From: Taibaiella helva
GTDB lineage: Bacteria; Bacteroidota; Bacteroidia; Chitinophagales; Chitinophagaceae
DNA: 64,000 nucleotides
Assembly (NCBI RefSeq): GCF_003545695.1
Contig: NZ_QUZZ01000001.1
Span: 434,001-498,000, forward strand
Direction of reading: 5' to 3'
In this document: positions 34,689-43,638 of the stretch, piece by piece
Position numbering within the stretch: position 1 is the first letter of the stretch
Layout: each line of letters opens with the position of its first letter
Notes under the pieces: generated by a model
Told to the model about the DNA's origin: nothing
The model's database searches: none
What the model saw: the letters and a program-made list of their open reading frames with translations, nothing else
Position numbers and translations under genes: made by a program

Positions 34689-35105
34689 TTAGAAACGCTC
34701 TGTCATGCTGAAGAAGAAGTCGCCTTCGATCTTGGCATTCTCGTCGCTGTCGGAACCGTGCACGGCATTTTCCCCAATGGATTTGGCATACTGCTTGCGG
34801 ATAGTACCTTCTGCAGCTTCAGCAGGATTGGTAGCGCCGATAAGCGTACGGAAATCGGCCACAGCGTTGTCTTTTTCCAGGATCGCTGCAACGATAGGGC
34901 CGCTGCTCATGAAGTCAACCAGCTCGCCGTAGAAGGGGCGTGCGCTATGCACTTCATAGAATTTGCCTGCCTGCTCTTTGCTCAGCCGGGTATATTTCAT
35001 CGCGATGATCTTGAAACCACCGGCATTGATCTTATCGAGGATGCCGCCGATATAGTTGGACGATACGGCATCAGGCTTGATCATTGTGAATGTTCTGTTG
35101 GACAT
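34689..35105 (-). CDS. ndk: Nucleoside diphosphate kinase
   Basis: A 138-residue enzyme that moves the gamma-phosphate from ATP to nucleoside diphosphates. The family signature [12 protein letters not shown] includes catalytic His116. [10 protein letters not shown] (5-14) and the [15 protein letters not shown] segment are also intact. I start at the ATG at 35105 ([12 protein letters not shown]); an upstream in-frame ATG would begin inside the promoter. A minus-strand TATTTTTG -7 box lies 27 bases upstream. Confidence 0.97.
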   Translation of the reverse strand: MSNRTFTMIKPDAVSSNYIGGILDKINAGGFKIIAMKYTRLSKEQAGKFYEVHSARPFYGELVDFMSSGPIVAAILEKDNAVADFRTLIGATNPAEAAEGTIRKQYAKSIGENAVHGSDSDENAKIEGDFFFSMTERF

Positions 35106-35131
35106 TTTCTTTTGTTTTTGGATTTGCGCCG

Positions 35132-35139
35132 CAAAAATA
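35132..35139 (-). promoter_or_regulatory. -7 element of ndk
   Basis: Reads TATTTTTG on the minus strand, with a leader of about 20 nt to the ATG at 35105. Confidence 0.6.
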
Positions 35140-35418
35140 AGCATTATTCTGCCTTCCGTAAAATCTCCTTATAGACCGCAGGATTTATTGGCATTTGCTT
35201 TTAAAATATGTATGACGTGTTATCGCCGGCAGGCTGTACGCCTTTTATTCCATCAACAAAAAAGTCATAGTAGTTGCTTCAACGTGATTGCTGCATAAAA
35301 TAGTGCAGCAGGATCGGGGCTGCTCACTATGCCGGGAGCAGTCTTGCCTGCTTCCGGGTCTGCCTGTTTTCTTCTTTTACCTGTCGCAGCGCTTCCCCGG
35401 CGTTCGCAGAATAAAGTG
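35140..35418. other. Divergent spacer between ndk and ornithine aminotransferase
   Basis: The ndk -7 box lies at its left edge and the aminotransferase -7 box at its right edge. The stretch between contains no supported gene, tRNA or clear palindrome. Confidence 0.6.
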
Positions 35419-35433
35419 TATCTTTGCGTTATG
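35419..35433 (+). promoter_or_regulatory. -7 element with ATG at the predicted transcription start (leaderless)
   Basis: TATCTTTG (35419-35426) then CGTT then ATG: identical geometry to 19302 and 36793. A later in-frame ATG at 35449 would give a normal short leader, so the leaderless reading is less certain here. Confidence 0.5.
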
Positions 35434-36663
35434 CAGGATACGACACCTATGGCCCCTTTAACGCAGGCCTATATCGATAAGGAAGAGCAATACGGCGCAC
35501 ACAATTACCACCCGCTGCCCGTAGTGATCGAACGTGCAGAAGGCGTGTTCATGTGGGATGTGGAAGGCAAACGCTATTACGATTTCCTTTCCGGCTATTC
35601 GGCCGTAAACCAGGGACATTGCCATCCGAAGATCATCAAAGCCTTTATAGAGCAGGCCCGGAAGCTCACACTGACTTCGCGCGCTTTCCACAGCAACCTG
35701 CTGGGCGAATATGCCGAATATATCACCAAATATTTCGGTTACGATAAAGTGCTGCCGATGAATACCGGCGTTGAGGCCGTGGAGACCGCGCTGAAGCTGG
35801 CACGTCGCTGGGCCTACCAGGTAAAAGGTGTGCCGGAGAATAAAGCGAAGATCATCACTGTTGAGGGCAACTTTCATGGTCGTACGCTCAATGTGATCTC
35901 TTTCAGCACCGATCCTTCGGCCCGCACCGATTTCGGTCCCTTTATGCCGGGCTATGTAATCATTCCCTACAATGATATCCAGGCGCTCGAAAAGGCCCTG
36001 CAGGACCCGGATGTAGCGGGTTTCCTGGTAGAGCCCATACAGGGAGAGGCAGGCGTTAAGGTACCCGATGAAGGCTATCTGGCCCAAGCGGCGGAAATGT
36101 GCCGCGCGGCTAACGTGCTCTTCCTGGCCGATGAGATCCAGACCGGTCTGGCCCGTACGGGTAAAATGCTGGCCTGCGACCATGAGAACGTTCGCCCCGA
36201 TATCCTGATCCTGGGTAAGGCGCTCAGCGGTGGCACGCTTCCCGTGTCTGCGGTATTAGCCGATGATGAGATCATGATGACCATCAAACCCGGCGATCAT
36301 GGTTCTACTTATGGCGGCAACCCGCTGGCCTGTAAAGTAGCTATAGTGGCGCTCGAGGTACTGAAGGAAGAGAAGATGGCCGAAAATGCTGCCGTCCTGG
36401 GGGAATATTTCCGCGAGCAGCTCCGTGCGCTGAACCATCCGCATATCGCGCTGGTAAGGGGTAAAGGCCTGCTGAATGCGATCGTGATCCGTCACGATAA
36501 TGCAGATGCCGCCTGGGACCTGTGCCTGCAACTGAAAGAACATGGCCTGCTGGCCAAGCCGACGCATGGCGACAAGATCCGTTTTGCCCCGCCCCTCTGC
36601 ATTACCCGTGAGCAAATCGACGAATGCGTAGCCATTATCGAAAAGAGCCTGGCTGTATTGTAA
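35431..36663 (+). CDS. rocD: Ornithine aminotransferase
   Basis: A 410-residue PLP enzyme (class III aminotransferase) that converts ornithine and 2-oxoglutarate to glutamate semialdehyde and glutamate. Signatures are [14 protein letters not shown], the PLP-phosphate region [17 protein letters not shown], the Asp of [16 protein letters not shown] and the Schiff-base Lys in [13 protein letters not shown]. The [18 protein letters not shown] start and [16 protein letters not shown] point to ornithine aminotransferase rather than ArgD or GABA-T. It feeds proline, glutamate or arginine metabolism. Start at 35431 or 35449. A terminator follows. Confidence 0.93.
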   Translation: MQDTTPMAPLTQAYIDKEEQYGAHNYHPLPVVIERAEGVFMWDVEGKRYYDFLSGYSAVNQGHCHPKIIKAFIEQARKLTLTSRAFHSNLLGEYAEYITKYFGYDKVLPMNTGVEAVETALKLARRWAYQVKGVPENKAKIITVEGNFHGRTLNVISFSTDPSARTDFGPFMPGYVIIPYNDIQALEKALQDPDVAGFLVEPIQGEAGVKVPDEGYLAQAAEMCRAANVLFLADEIQTGLARTGKMLACDHENVRPDILILGKALSGGTLPVSAVLADDEIMMTIKPGDHGSTYGGNPLACKVAIVALEVLKEEKMAENAAVLGEYFREQLRALNHPHIALVRGKGLLNAIVIRHDNADAAWDLCLQLKEHGLLAKPTHGDKIRFAPPLCITREQIDECVAIIEKSLAVL

Positions 36664-36685
36664 AAACGATACAGATAACCAATAT

Positions 36686-36713
36686 GAAAAGGAACGTCCC
36701 GGCGTTCCTTTTC
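36686..36713 (+). terminator. Intrinsic terminator after rocD
   Basis: GAAAAGGAACG (36686-36696) pairs with CGTTCCTTTTC (36703-36713), loop TCCCGG. Confidence 0.85.
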
Positions 36714-36780
36714 GCTTTCAGCGATAGTAGCGCCGGCAAGCAACAAGGCCGGAGCGGGAGCAGGATAGCAGGGCAGTGCC

Positions 36781-36795
36781 TATATTTGTGCTATG
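36781..36795 (+). promoter_or_regulatory. -7 element with ATG at the predicted transcription start (leaderless)
   Basis: TATATTTG (36781-36788), then TGCT, then ATG at 36793, five bases after the last G. The next in-frame ATG is 60 bases further. Confidence 0.55.
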
Positions 36796-37449
36796 GCCGC
36801 CCTGAAAAAATCGCCTTTGTTCCTTGTTAACTTCGTTACCGGCATATCCGATGGCATGCTGCTGCCGTTTACCGTAATGGTGGCGGCATGGGCCTTGTCG
36901 CTGTCCGTGGTGTATACGCTGTCTGCCGGTATCGGGGCAGCCTCGCTGGGGGCGCTGGCCTTTGGCCTGGCGCGGATGTTGGGCGAGAAGGAAGAGATCC
37001 GGCACCATCATCCTGAGCTGGGCGCTGCCGAAGCGGAAACGGAAATTTCGCTGATGCACGCGATCGGTATCGATCCGCAGCTGACCAGCGAAATGAAGGA
37101 TAAGATGGCTGTCGAGCGGGAACAGTGGCTGGAAGAGATACGGGAGCACGGCCTGGGCTGGGAAATGTACGACGCCGGACGTGCCCGCGGCGGCGGGCTG
37201 CAAACGGCCGGAGGCTTCCTGGCCGGCGGCGTGCTGGTGGCACTCTGCTTTGCAGGCCTGAGCACCCTATTGCCTTACCGGTGGCCTGTGTTGCCGGCGG
37301 TATGGCTGCTGCTGTTCCTGGCGGGCTGGTGCAAAGGGCGTGTGATCGGCAAGCCGGCACTGCGTTACGCGTTGATACAGCTGTTTTCGGGAGTGGTGGC
37401 CAGCCTGGCCGTACTGGCGATCCTGCTGCTGTTGCTGCCTTCAAAATAA
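36793..37449 (+). CDS. Small VIT1/CCC1-like membrane protein
   Basis: A 218-residue membrane protein. Two N-terminal spans (about 10-60) contain FVTGISDGMLLPF, which resembles the first helix of VIT1/CCC1-type iron/manganese transporters. An acidic, charged cytoplasmic segment follows (about 64-125; many Glu and His residues), and then two or three spans (about 132-215). The domain order (two spans, charged loop, three spans) matches that family, but similarity elsewhere is low, so metal transport is a guess. The mRNA is predicted to be leaderless. It converges on the following gene with a 20-base gap. Confidence 0.55.
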   Translation: MAALKKSPLFLVNFVTGISDGMLLPFTVMVAAWALSLSVVYTLSAGIGAASLGALAFGLARMLGEKEEIRHHHPELGAAEAETEISLMHAIGIDPQLTSEMKDKMAVEREQWLEEIREHGLGWEMYDAGRARGGGLQTAGGFLAGGVLVALCFAGLSTLLPYRWPVLPAVWLLLFLAGWCKGRVIGKPALRYALIQLFSGVVASLAVLAILLLLLPSK

Positions 37450-37469
37450 GCGGCGCTACTGCCAGGTGA

Positions 37470-37994
37470 TCAATCGATCTTCAGCGAGCTGAAGAATTGT
37501 TCTTTCTCTGCACTGGCATCGGCGCCTTCTTCTGCCAGCACTGTAAGCGCATAAATATTGGCGCCGGCAAACAAGACCTGGGTATACAGGTTCTTGTAGG
37601 GTACGGCCTGGTCGGGCTTATCCTTTTGCAAAGCCAGCTCATAGCCCATCTGGCTGCCCCGGGCAATTTTCTTGCGCGATATCACTTCCACGCCGGGATA
37701 CTGTCCCAGCAGACCTTGCAGGATCAGCTCGATGAAACCGCTGTTGTTGTAGTTCGCTGCGATCGTGGCAGAATCCACGCCGAACTGTGTAGCGTCGATC
37801 ACGGTAGCCATACCGGTAACCTTCTGCCTGTCGTCGAGCGTACTAAACGTAATGGGGCCTGTAGCGCCCTGCATCTCCTGCGTTTTACCCGGGAACACCA
37901 CGCTGGCCCTGCTGTCCAGCTTTACTTTGTGCTGTGCCAATGCTGCCGGTAAGTATCCGGCAAAACACAGCAATAAAAAGGAAAGTACTTTCAT
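37470..37994 (-). CDS. Exported protein of unknown function
   Basis: A 174-residue protein with a clear signal peptide (MKVLSFLLLCFAGYLPAALAQ) and a mature beta-rich domain without recognised motifs. The ending EKEQFFSSLKID resembles small exported proteins that measure a residual of a time-course fit, but this gives no function. It lies 15 bases downstream of murF on the same strand and so is likely the last gene of the hutH-murF transcript. No cysteines or lipobox in the mature part. Confidence 0.6.
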   Translation of the reverse strand: MKVLSFLLLCFAGYLPAALAQHKVKLDSRASVVFPGKTQEMQGATGPITFSTLDDRQKVTGMATVIDATQFGVDSATIAANYNNSGFIELILQGLLGQYPGVEVISRKKIARGSQMGYELALQKDKPDQAVPYKNLYTQVLFAGANIYALTVLAEEGADASAEKEQFFSSLKID

Positions 37995-38009
37995 AAATTT
38001 TTCTTCTGG

Positions 38010-39293
38010 TTAAAATGCCTCCAATACCAGCTCCATGCGGGAGCCTCTTGAACCTTTGATGAGCACCAGCGCCTGGTGTATAGGATGCAGCTGCAGGTAG
38101 TCCCGGGCCTGGGCCGAATCGGCAAACCAAAGATAGGTGTGCTGCGTCTCTGCGAATTCCGGCCCGGTCAGGATCACATTGCGGAAACCGTGCGCGCCAA
38201 TCAGGTCGGCCAGGGCCTGGTGCTCGGCTGCGGATTCCTGTCCCATTTCTTTCATAGCGCCCAGCAGCAGCCATTTGTTGTCGCCGGGCAATGCGGCCAG
38301 GTTCTCTACCGCCAGCTTCATGCTCGAAGGGTTGGCGTTATAGGCATCAAGAATGATCTTGTTGTCGCCTTTCTCCAGCCATTGGGAACGGCTGTTGGAA
38401 GGCAGGTAGGTCTCAAGCGCCGCTTTAATGTCTTCTACAGGGACATCGAAATGATGGCCTACCGCTACCGCCGCCAGCACATTGGGCAGGTTGTAAGCAC
38501 CTACAAGCTGTGTCTGTATCTGCGTTTCCAGCTGTGAAGTCAGCAGGGTCACCTGCAGCAGGGCGCCGTCGCCGGTCGCTTTACCGATGATCTGTGCGTT
38601 AGCCGTGCCATAGGTGATCTGCTTCTCTATACCTTTAGCCATATCCTTCAGGTAGTCCAGGTCAGCGTTCCGGAATATGGTTCCATCAAAGGCACGCAGG
38701 TGGTCGTACAGCTCACCCTTGGCTTTACGCACGCCTTCCATGCTGCCGAAGCCTTCCAGGTGCGCTTTGCCGCAATTGGTAATGAGCCCGTAATCGGGAT
38801 TGGCAATGCGGCAGTACGCCGCGATCTCACCGATATGGTTGGCCCCCATTTCGATAATGGCCATCCCGGCATCAGGTCTTATTTTCAGCAAGGTAAGCGG
38901 AACGCCGATATGATTGTTTAGGTTACCTTCTGTCGCATAGGTCTTGTACCGGCGCGACAGCACAGCTACCAGCAGCTCCTTGGTCGTGGTCTTGCCATTG
39001 GAGCCGGTTACGCCAACGACGGGAATATCCAGCTGAAGGCGGTGATGATGTGCCAGCTGCTGCAGGGTGCTCAGCGCATCGTCGACCAGGATGCAACGAT
39101 CCTCCGTAGCATAAGCCGCTTCGTCGACGATGGCATAAGCCGCGCCATCAGCAAGGGCCCGGGCGGCGAAGGCATTGCCGTTGAAGCGATCGCCTTTGAG
39201 CGCGAAGAAAAGCTCGCCCGGCTTCACTTTCCGGCTGTCGGTCTGTACATGGGGATAGCCGAGGTACAGCTCATATAATTCCTGAATGGACAT
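38010..39293 (-). CDS. murF: UDP-MurNAc-tripeptide--D-Ala-D-Ala ligase
   Basis: A 427-residue Mur ligase that adds D-Ala-D-Ala to the peptidoglycan precursor UDP-MurNAc-tripeptide, using ATP. The N-terminal uridine-binding domain is followed by the P-loop GVTGSNGKTTTKELL (94-108), MAIIEMGANHIGEI and the C-terminal domain motif ILDAYNANPSSMKLA. The family-typical EMGA and NAYNANP-like elements separate it from MurC/D/E. It is not in a dcw cluster here; hutH precedes it by 26 bases and an unknown exported protein follows by 15 bases. Confidence 0.95.
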   Translation of the reverse strand: MSIQELYELYLGYPHVQTDSRKVKPGELFFALKGDRFNGNAFAARALADGAAYAIVDEAAYATEDRCILVDDALSTLQQLAHHHRLQLDIPVVGVTGSNGKTTTKELLVAVLSRRYKTYATEGNLNNHIGVPLTLLKIRPDAGMAIIEMGANHIGEIAAYCRIANPDYGLITNCGKAHLEGFGSMEGVRKAKGELYDHLRAFDGTIFRNADLDYLKDMAKGIEKQITYGTANAQIIGKATGDGALLQVTLLTSQLETQIQTQLVGAYNLPNVLAAVAVGHHFDVPVEDIKAALETYLPSNSRSQWLEKGDNKIILDAYNANPSSMKLAVENLAALPGDNKWLLLGAMKEMGQESAAEHQALADLIGAHGFRNVILTGPEFAETQHTYLWFADSAQARDYLQLHPIHQALVLIKGSRGSRMELVLEAF

Positions 39294-39319
39294 AGATCGC
39301 TCTTACGTTGAGGGTTGAA

Positions 39320-40804
39320 TTAAGCCGGCTGCAGCAGCGGGTCGGCGTCCTGGTTGAGGAAACGTTCTGCTTTCATCATGTCTTCGTGCAGCACCCGGTC
39401 GGCATCGTTGAAAGACACTTCTTTCCGGAAAGCTGTCAGCAGGTTTTCCAGCGCAGGCGAGCTGAGGCCCGGCCGGCGGAAATCCATAGCCTGGGCTGCA
39501 CAGAGCAACTCGATGGCCAGCACACGCTGTACATTTTCGATCACCTTCTTCAGTTTGGTGGCTGCATTGGCACCCATGCTTACATGATCTTCCTGGCCGT
39601 TGCTGCTCACGATGCTGTCGACAGATGCCGGTGTGCACAGCTGCTTGTTCTGGCTCACGATGGCGGCCGCAGTATATTGTGCGATCATAAAGCCGCTGTG
39701 CAATCCTGCATTCTTTGCCAGGAAAGGCTGCAGGCCTCTCTGGCCGCTCACCAGGAGATAGGTCCTCCGTTCAGAAATGTTGGCCAGCTCGGCCATAGCG
39801 ATGGCAAAGAAGTCGAGATGCAGCGCCAGGGGTTGTCCGTGGAAATTGCCGCCGCTGAGGATCTGGTCTTCTTCTTCGAAAACAATGGGATTGTCCGTCA
39901 CCGAATTGATCTCGGTCTCCACCACCTCCGTGATATGACGGATCACGTCTTTGGTAGCGCCGTGCACCTGGGGTACGCAGCGGAAAGAGTAAGGATCCTG
40001 CACTTGTGTTTTTACATGTTGCTGTAAGGCGCTGCCCTGCAGCAGCTCGCGCACTGCAGCTGCCGTTTCGATCTGTCCGGCATGCGGGCGTACTCGGTGG
40101 ATGGGATGGGAAAAAGGTTCCGCTTTGCCGTCGAAAGCTTCCAGCGACAAGGCGGCGATCACGTCGGCCCAGCGCTGCAGGCGACCGGCCTGTAGCAGCG
40201 CCCAGCTGGCATAGCTGCTCATGAACTGTGTGCCGTTGAGCAGTGCCAGTCCTTCCTTGGCATGCAGGGGAAGGGCTTCGAGACCGTAGTGAGCCAGCGC
40301 CGCTCCGGAGGCCGTCTTTTTATTTTGCCAGCGCACTTCACCTTTGCCCAGCAGGGGGAGGCTGAGATGCGCCAGCGGCGCGAGATCGCCGGAGGCGCCG
40401 AGCGAGCCCTGCTCGTATACTACGGGGAGAATATCTTCATTATAAAAAGCCACCAGCCTTTGCAGAGTGTCTTCATGGATACCGCTGAAGCCCTGGGCCA
40501 AGCCACGTATCTTAAGCAGCAGCATCAGCTTTACGATAGCCTCCGGCACCTCGTCGCCGAAGCCGCAGGAGTGAGAGGTAACCAGGTTTTCCTGCAGGGC
40601 TTTCAGCTGATCGTCGTCGATACGCACGTTGCAGAGCGAGCCGAAGCCGGTATTGATGCCATAATAGGTACCGCCGCCGGCGATCTTATTGTCCAGGTAA
40701 TTCCTGTTGGCCCTCACCTTTTCCAGGTCGGAAGCGCTGAGCGATATTTTTTCGTTTAAAGTTTCTTTGAGGTTGGCTATGGTAAAATGCGCCGATAGTT
40801 CCAT
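39320..40804 (-). CDS. hutH: Histidine ammonia-lyase
   Basis: A 494-residue enzyme of the MIO-containing aromatic amino acid lyases that converts histidine to urocanate and ammonia. The MIO tripeptide Ala137-Ser138-Gly139 sits in GSLGASGDLAPLAHL. The active-site Tyr is in GGTYYGINTGFGSL (43-56), and NPIVFEEEDQILSGGNFHGQP gives substrate contacts. I start at 40804 (MELSAHF); an upstream ATG adds eight residues. No urocanase, imidazolonepropionase or glutamate formimidoyltransferase gene is adjacent. Tyrosine or phenylalanine ammonia-lyase cannot be fully excluded, although an unmodified His-type motif is present. Confidence 0.9.
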   Translation of the reverse strand: MELSAHFTIANLKETLNEKISLSASDLEKVRANRNYLDNKIAGGGTYYGINTGFGSLCNVRIDDDQLKALQENLVTSHSCGFGDEVPEAIVKLMLLLKIRGLAQGFSGIHEDTLQRLVAFYNEDILPVVYEQGSLGASGDLAPLAHLSLPLLGKGEVRWQNKKTASGAALAHYGLEALPLHAKEGLALLNGTQFMSSYASWALLQAGRLQRWADVIAALSLEAFDGKAEPFSHPIHRVRPHAGQIETAAAVRELLQGSALQQHVKTQVQDPYSFRCVPQVHGATKDVIRHITEVVETEINSVTDNPIVFEEEDQILSGGNFHGQPLALHLDFFAIAMAELANISERRTYLLVSGQRGLQPFLAKNAGLHSGFMIAQYTAAAIVSQNKQLCTPASVDSIVSSNGQEDHVSMGANAATKLKKVIENVQRVLAIELLCAAQAMDFRRPGLSSPALENLLTAFRKEVSFNDADRVLHEDMMKAERFLNQDADPLLQPA

Positions 40805-40890
40805 AAATGCGTTATTGTAGGAGCGCAAAGATAAATCTATTCTCCTTCATTTAAGGCTACCGGAACATCTGGGAGGCGCTGCCCCATGTT

Positions 40891-41613
40891 TCATTTCTTC
40901 CTGCCGAAGGACCGGGTCCGCAGGTAATTGTTGACGCCGGGCATGAAGAAGCGGCCTATCGGTATCCGGCTGTTGGCCAGCAACAGCTCGTCGGCTGTAA
41001 AAGAGGTAATGAATTCGGGATTGACGGCATAGGTTTTATGCACTCTCAGGAACTGCACATTGTTGTTGTTTTCCTGGATAAAAGTGGACAGCGGCATGCG
41101 GATCAGCCTTTTACCGAAGGTAAAATGCAGCTCGGTATATTTACCATTGGCTTTCACATAAGCCAGCGATCTCAGGTCCAGCTTTTCATAGCGCGTGCCG
41201 GTCTTCAGGAACAGCTCGCAGTCCTGGTCGCTGATATTGGCTGCCTCTTCCGTATCGGGAATGGCCAGCTCGATCGCGGCAAACAGGGATTCCCGCATGA
41301 AGGGTTTCACCAGGAAAGCCGCGGGATGATATTTTTTTACAGAAGCAATGGTACCAGCATCGCTGTGCGCCGTCAGTACGATAAAGGGGATATTGAGCTT
41401 GTGCTCATACAGGTAAGCGGCAACTTCCAGCCCCGACCGGTTATGGCTCAGGTTAAGGTCGAGCAGCACCAGGTTGGGAGAAAAGCTCCGGATCATGGCT
41501 ATAGCATCATCCGGGTTGTCTACAGGCTCATAAGGGGAATATTCAAGCAGGTTCAGCAGCTGGTAGAGGCTTTCAGCGATGATCGCCTCATCCTCAAGGA
41601 TCAGGATTCTCAT
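40891..41613 (-). CDS. LytTR-family response regulator
   Basis: A 240-residue regulator with a receiver domain (acidic ED at 7-9, phospho-acceptor Asp52 in LVLLDLNLS, Lys in FLVKPFMRESL) and a LytTR domain (about 135-240; KLDLRSLAYVKANGKYTELHF; FLRVHKTYAVNPEF). It is encoded 50 bases downstream of a HisKA_2-type kinase on the same strand, so the pair is likely cognate although the kinase is not of the LytS type usual for LytTR partners. Confidence 0.94.
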   Translation of the reverse strand: MRILILEDEAIIAESLYQLLNLLEYSPYEPVDNPDDAIAMIRSFSPNLVLLDLNLSHNRSGLEVAAYLYEHKLNIPFIVLTAHSDAGTIASVKKYHPAAFLVKPFMRESLFAAIELAIPDTEEAANISDQDCELFLKTGTRYEKLDLRSLAYVKANGKYTELHFTFGKRLIRMPLSTFIQENNNNVQFLRVHKTYAVNPEFITSFTADELLLANSRIPIGRFFMPGVNNYLRTRSFGRKK

Positions 41614-41663
41614 AAAATGCCGGTTGGGTTTGGTCTTGGTTCGTCGTGTACTCCGGTTACTGT

Positions 41664-43352
41664 TTATTGGCGCTTATTGGTCTTACTAAAGATCATCAGG
41701 TACTGGATCTTGCCCGACTGTTCTTTCTCCACCAGTATTTTGGCATCCATTTGCTTGGCCAGCTTATGGATCAGCCGGATGCCCGTTCCTGTTATCGTGG
41801 CTACATTGCCTTCTGCGGCGGCTTCCGGGCCATTGTCGCTGTAGGTGAAATGGTATTCCCCGTCGATCAGCCGGCACTCCATGGCGATGTAGCAGCCACC
41901 CACATAAGGCAGCACGTGTTTGAGGCTATTGATGAGCATTTCGTTCACTGCCAGGGCGAGGATAATCAGCTTTTCCAGCCCCAGCTTGTTGTCGTGCATC
42001 TGTATCCGCTGCTCTACAGGGTTTGAGGAGGAGGCCAGCAGCTCCAGCGTCATTACAACCATATTCTCAAAATAGGCCTGCATATCCACTTCCTTCATTT
42101 CCTCGCCTTCATACATCATCTGGTGCGCAATAGCCAGGGTGCGCATTTTGGTCTGTATCTCCCGCATGGAAAAATAAAGATCGTTCCCCGGCTTGTTCAG
42201 CTGCATCTCTACCATACTGCTGATGATCTGCAGGTTGTTCTTGACACGATGATGAATTTCTTTCAGCATCAGGCTGTTGCTTTCATCATGTTCCCTGATC
42301 TCCTTATTCTCCTCGGTGGTGATCCGGTTGCGGTTGCGGAAGCGGCGGTACAGGATCAGGGTAATGACAAGACCGGTGGTCAGCAATGCGGCCAGCGCAT
42401 AGAGCAGCGATGACTGCCATTGCAGCTCCTGCCCATTGAGTTGCAGCTCGGCATTTTCCCTTTGCTTCAGCAGGTTGTCGGCTTCCAGCAACCGGTAATT
42501 GATGTCTCCGTAGGTGGCGCGATCCATGCTGCGCATGTCGGCATCCACCAGCAGCTGCTCTACCTCGTAAGCCTCCTTATACTGCCCCAGCCGTGCATAG
42601 GACTTGTGCAGCAGGTTCAGCAGGGGGATGGAATCTTTGGTATGTGCCAGCTCGTTGAGCAAGGGTGGGATCACCTGGTCCTTCTGGCCTTTAAGCAGGG
42701 CATAGCGGCTTTTTTCTTCGGCAAAAAGCCGGCCATAGGCCAGCTCTCCGTCGCTGAAATCGTTGCGGTCCTGTATCTGGGCAAAGTATTTCAGGAAGTC
42801 GTCCTGCTGGCCGGTTATAGAGAACAGGTGGGCGATCAGCAGGGAATAGCGGTGTTTGGTGGTCGAATCGGTAAGCCAGTCCAGCATCTGGCCCATCTTA
42901 AGCGTGTAGTGGCTGGCATTTGCCGTGTCGCCGGCTTTCGCATATGATGCGGCAATGTTGTAGGTCGCGCGCAGCACATTGGTGGCATTGAATGGCCGGG
43001 CCTGCAGCACGCCATCGTAGTGCATTTTGTAATAGCGTACTGCCTGTGGCAGGTTATTGTTGGCATCATATACCGAACCGATACCGAAGTAGCATTGGTA
43101 CATGATGGCCTTATGCTTGTACTGGATGGCCAGCCGCAAGGCTTCCAGGTAGCATTCCATAGCGCGCCGGTAGCTCTCTCGGGTATAAAAAGCATAGTAG
43201 TACCGTCCCTGCACCAGGTAGAACGAATCCTGCTGCTCGGGAGGTATCCCGCTGAGCTGTTCTTTGGCATAGTCGGACAGGAAGCCGTCCTGGGCTTTTA
43301 CCAGTGGAACAGAAAGCAGCAGCAGTGCAGATAAGATCAGTATTCGGAACAC
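41664..43352 (-). CDS. TPR-containing HisKA_2-type sensor histidine kinase
   Basis: A 562-residue membrane kinase. It has a signal peptide (about 1-20), a periplasmic TPR region (about 28-290), a membrane span (about 315-336) and then a HisKA_2 box EIHHRVKNNLQ (365-375) with a phosphoacceptor His at 367 or 368. The ATPase N-box is NEMLINSLKHVL (near 475) and its G-box YSDNGPE. The HRVKNN signature is that of HisKA_2/HWE-like kinases, not the NPHFIFN of LytS. It is paired with the LytTR regulator downstream. The ligand is unknown. Confidence 0.92.
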   Translation of the reverse strand: MFRILILSALLLLSVPLVKAQDGFLSDYAKEQLSGIPPEQQDSFYLVQGRYYYAFYTRESYRRAMECYLEALRLAIQYKHKAIMYQCYFGIGSVYDANNNLPQAVRYYKMHYDGVLQARPFNATNVLRATYNIAASYAKAGDTANASHYTLKMGQMLDWLTDSTTKHRYSLLIAHLFSITGQQDDFLKYFAQIQDRNDFSDGELAYGRLFAEEKSRYALLKGQKDQVIPPLLNELAHTKDSIPLLNLLHKSYARLGQYKEAYEVEQLLVDADMRSMDRATYGDINYRLLEADNLLKQRENAELQLNGQELQWQSSLLYALAALLTTGLVITLILYRRFRNRNRITTEENKEIREHDESNSLMLKEIHHRVKNNLQIISSMVEMQLNKPGNDLYFSMREIQTKMRTLAIAHQMMYEGEEMKEVDMQAYFENMVVMTLELLASSSNPVEQRIQMHDNKLGLEKLIILALAVNEMLINSLKHVLPYVGGCYIAMECRLIDGEYHFTYSDNGPEAAAEGNVATITGTGIRLIHKLAKQMDAKILVEKEQSGKIQYLMIFSKTNKRQ

Positions 43353-43403
43353 GGTTATTCAGTAATTATAGGGCTAAGATCTCGTTTGTGTCCTGCTTTT
43401 GAA

Positions 43404-43434
43404 GGACAAAAATCTGTTGTTCATGCACAAAGGT
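43404..43434. promoter_or_regulatory. Weak 21-bp-period direct repeat
   Basis: GGACAAAAAT (43404-43413) and GCACAAAGGT (43425-43434) match at 7 of 10 bases and are 21 bases apart. This is the spacing of LytTR sites, 52 bases upstream of the HisKA_2 kinase gene. The match is only suggestive. Confidence 0.25.
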
Positions 43435-43468
43435 AGGTGCAATGATTTTTCGTATGAGCACCTGCTCC

Positions 43469-43476
43469 TATTTTTG
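43469..43476 (+). promoter_or_regulatory. -7-like element upstream of the surface-protein genes
   Basis: TATTTTTG on the plus strand. It implies a long leader of about 155 nt to the ATG at 43639; a nearer promoter may exist. Confidence 0.4.
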
Positions 43477-43530
43477 TAGTATAAAATGATGATTTTTTAT
43501 AAGTAATTCATTTTAAGGTTTATAAAAATA

Positions 43531-43598
43531 AAACTATACACAATAAATCATAATTATTACTACTAGTTGGTAATTATTGTATAATACTTATAGTTTTC
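43531..43598. repeat. Interrupted inverted repeat in AT-rich leader
   Basis: AAAACTATA (43531-43539) pairs with TATAGTTTT (43590-43598), with an inner ACAATAA (43541-43547) and TTATTGT (43575-43581). Together they make a dyad of 68 bases in the leader or promoter region of the secreted-protein genes. It could be an operator or an RNA hairpin. Confidence 0.45.
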
Positions 43599-43638
43599 TT
43601 TAACAAAATTAACAAAAGCAGGTGTATTCTGCAAGGGC

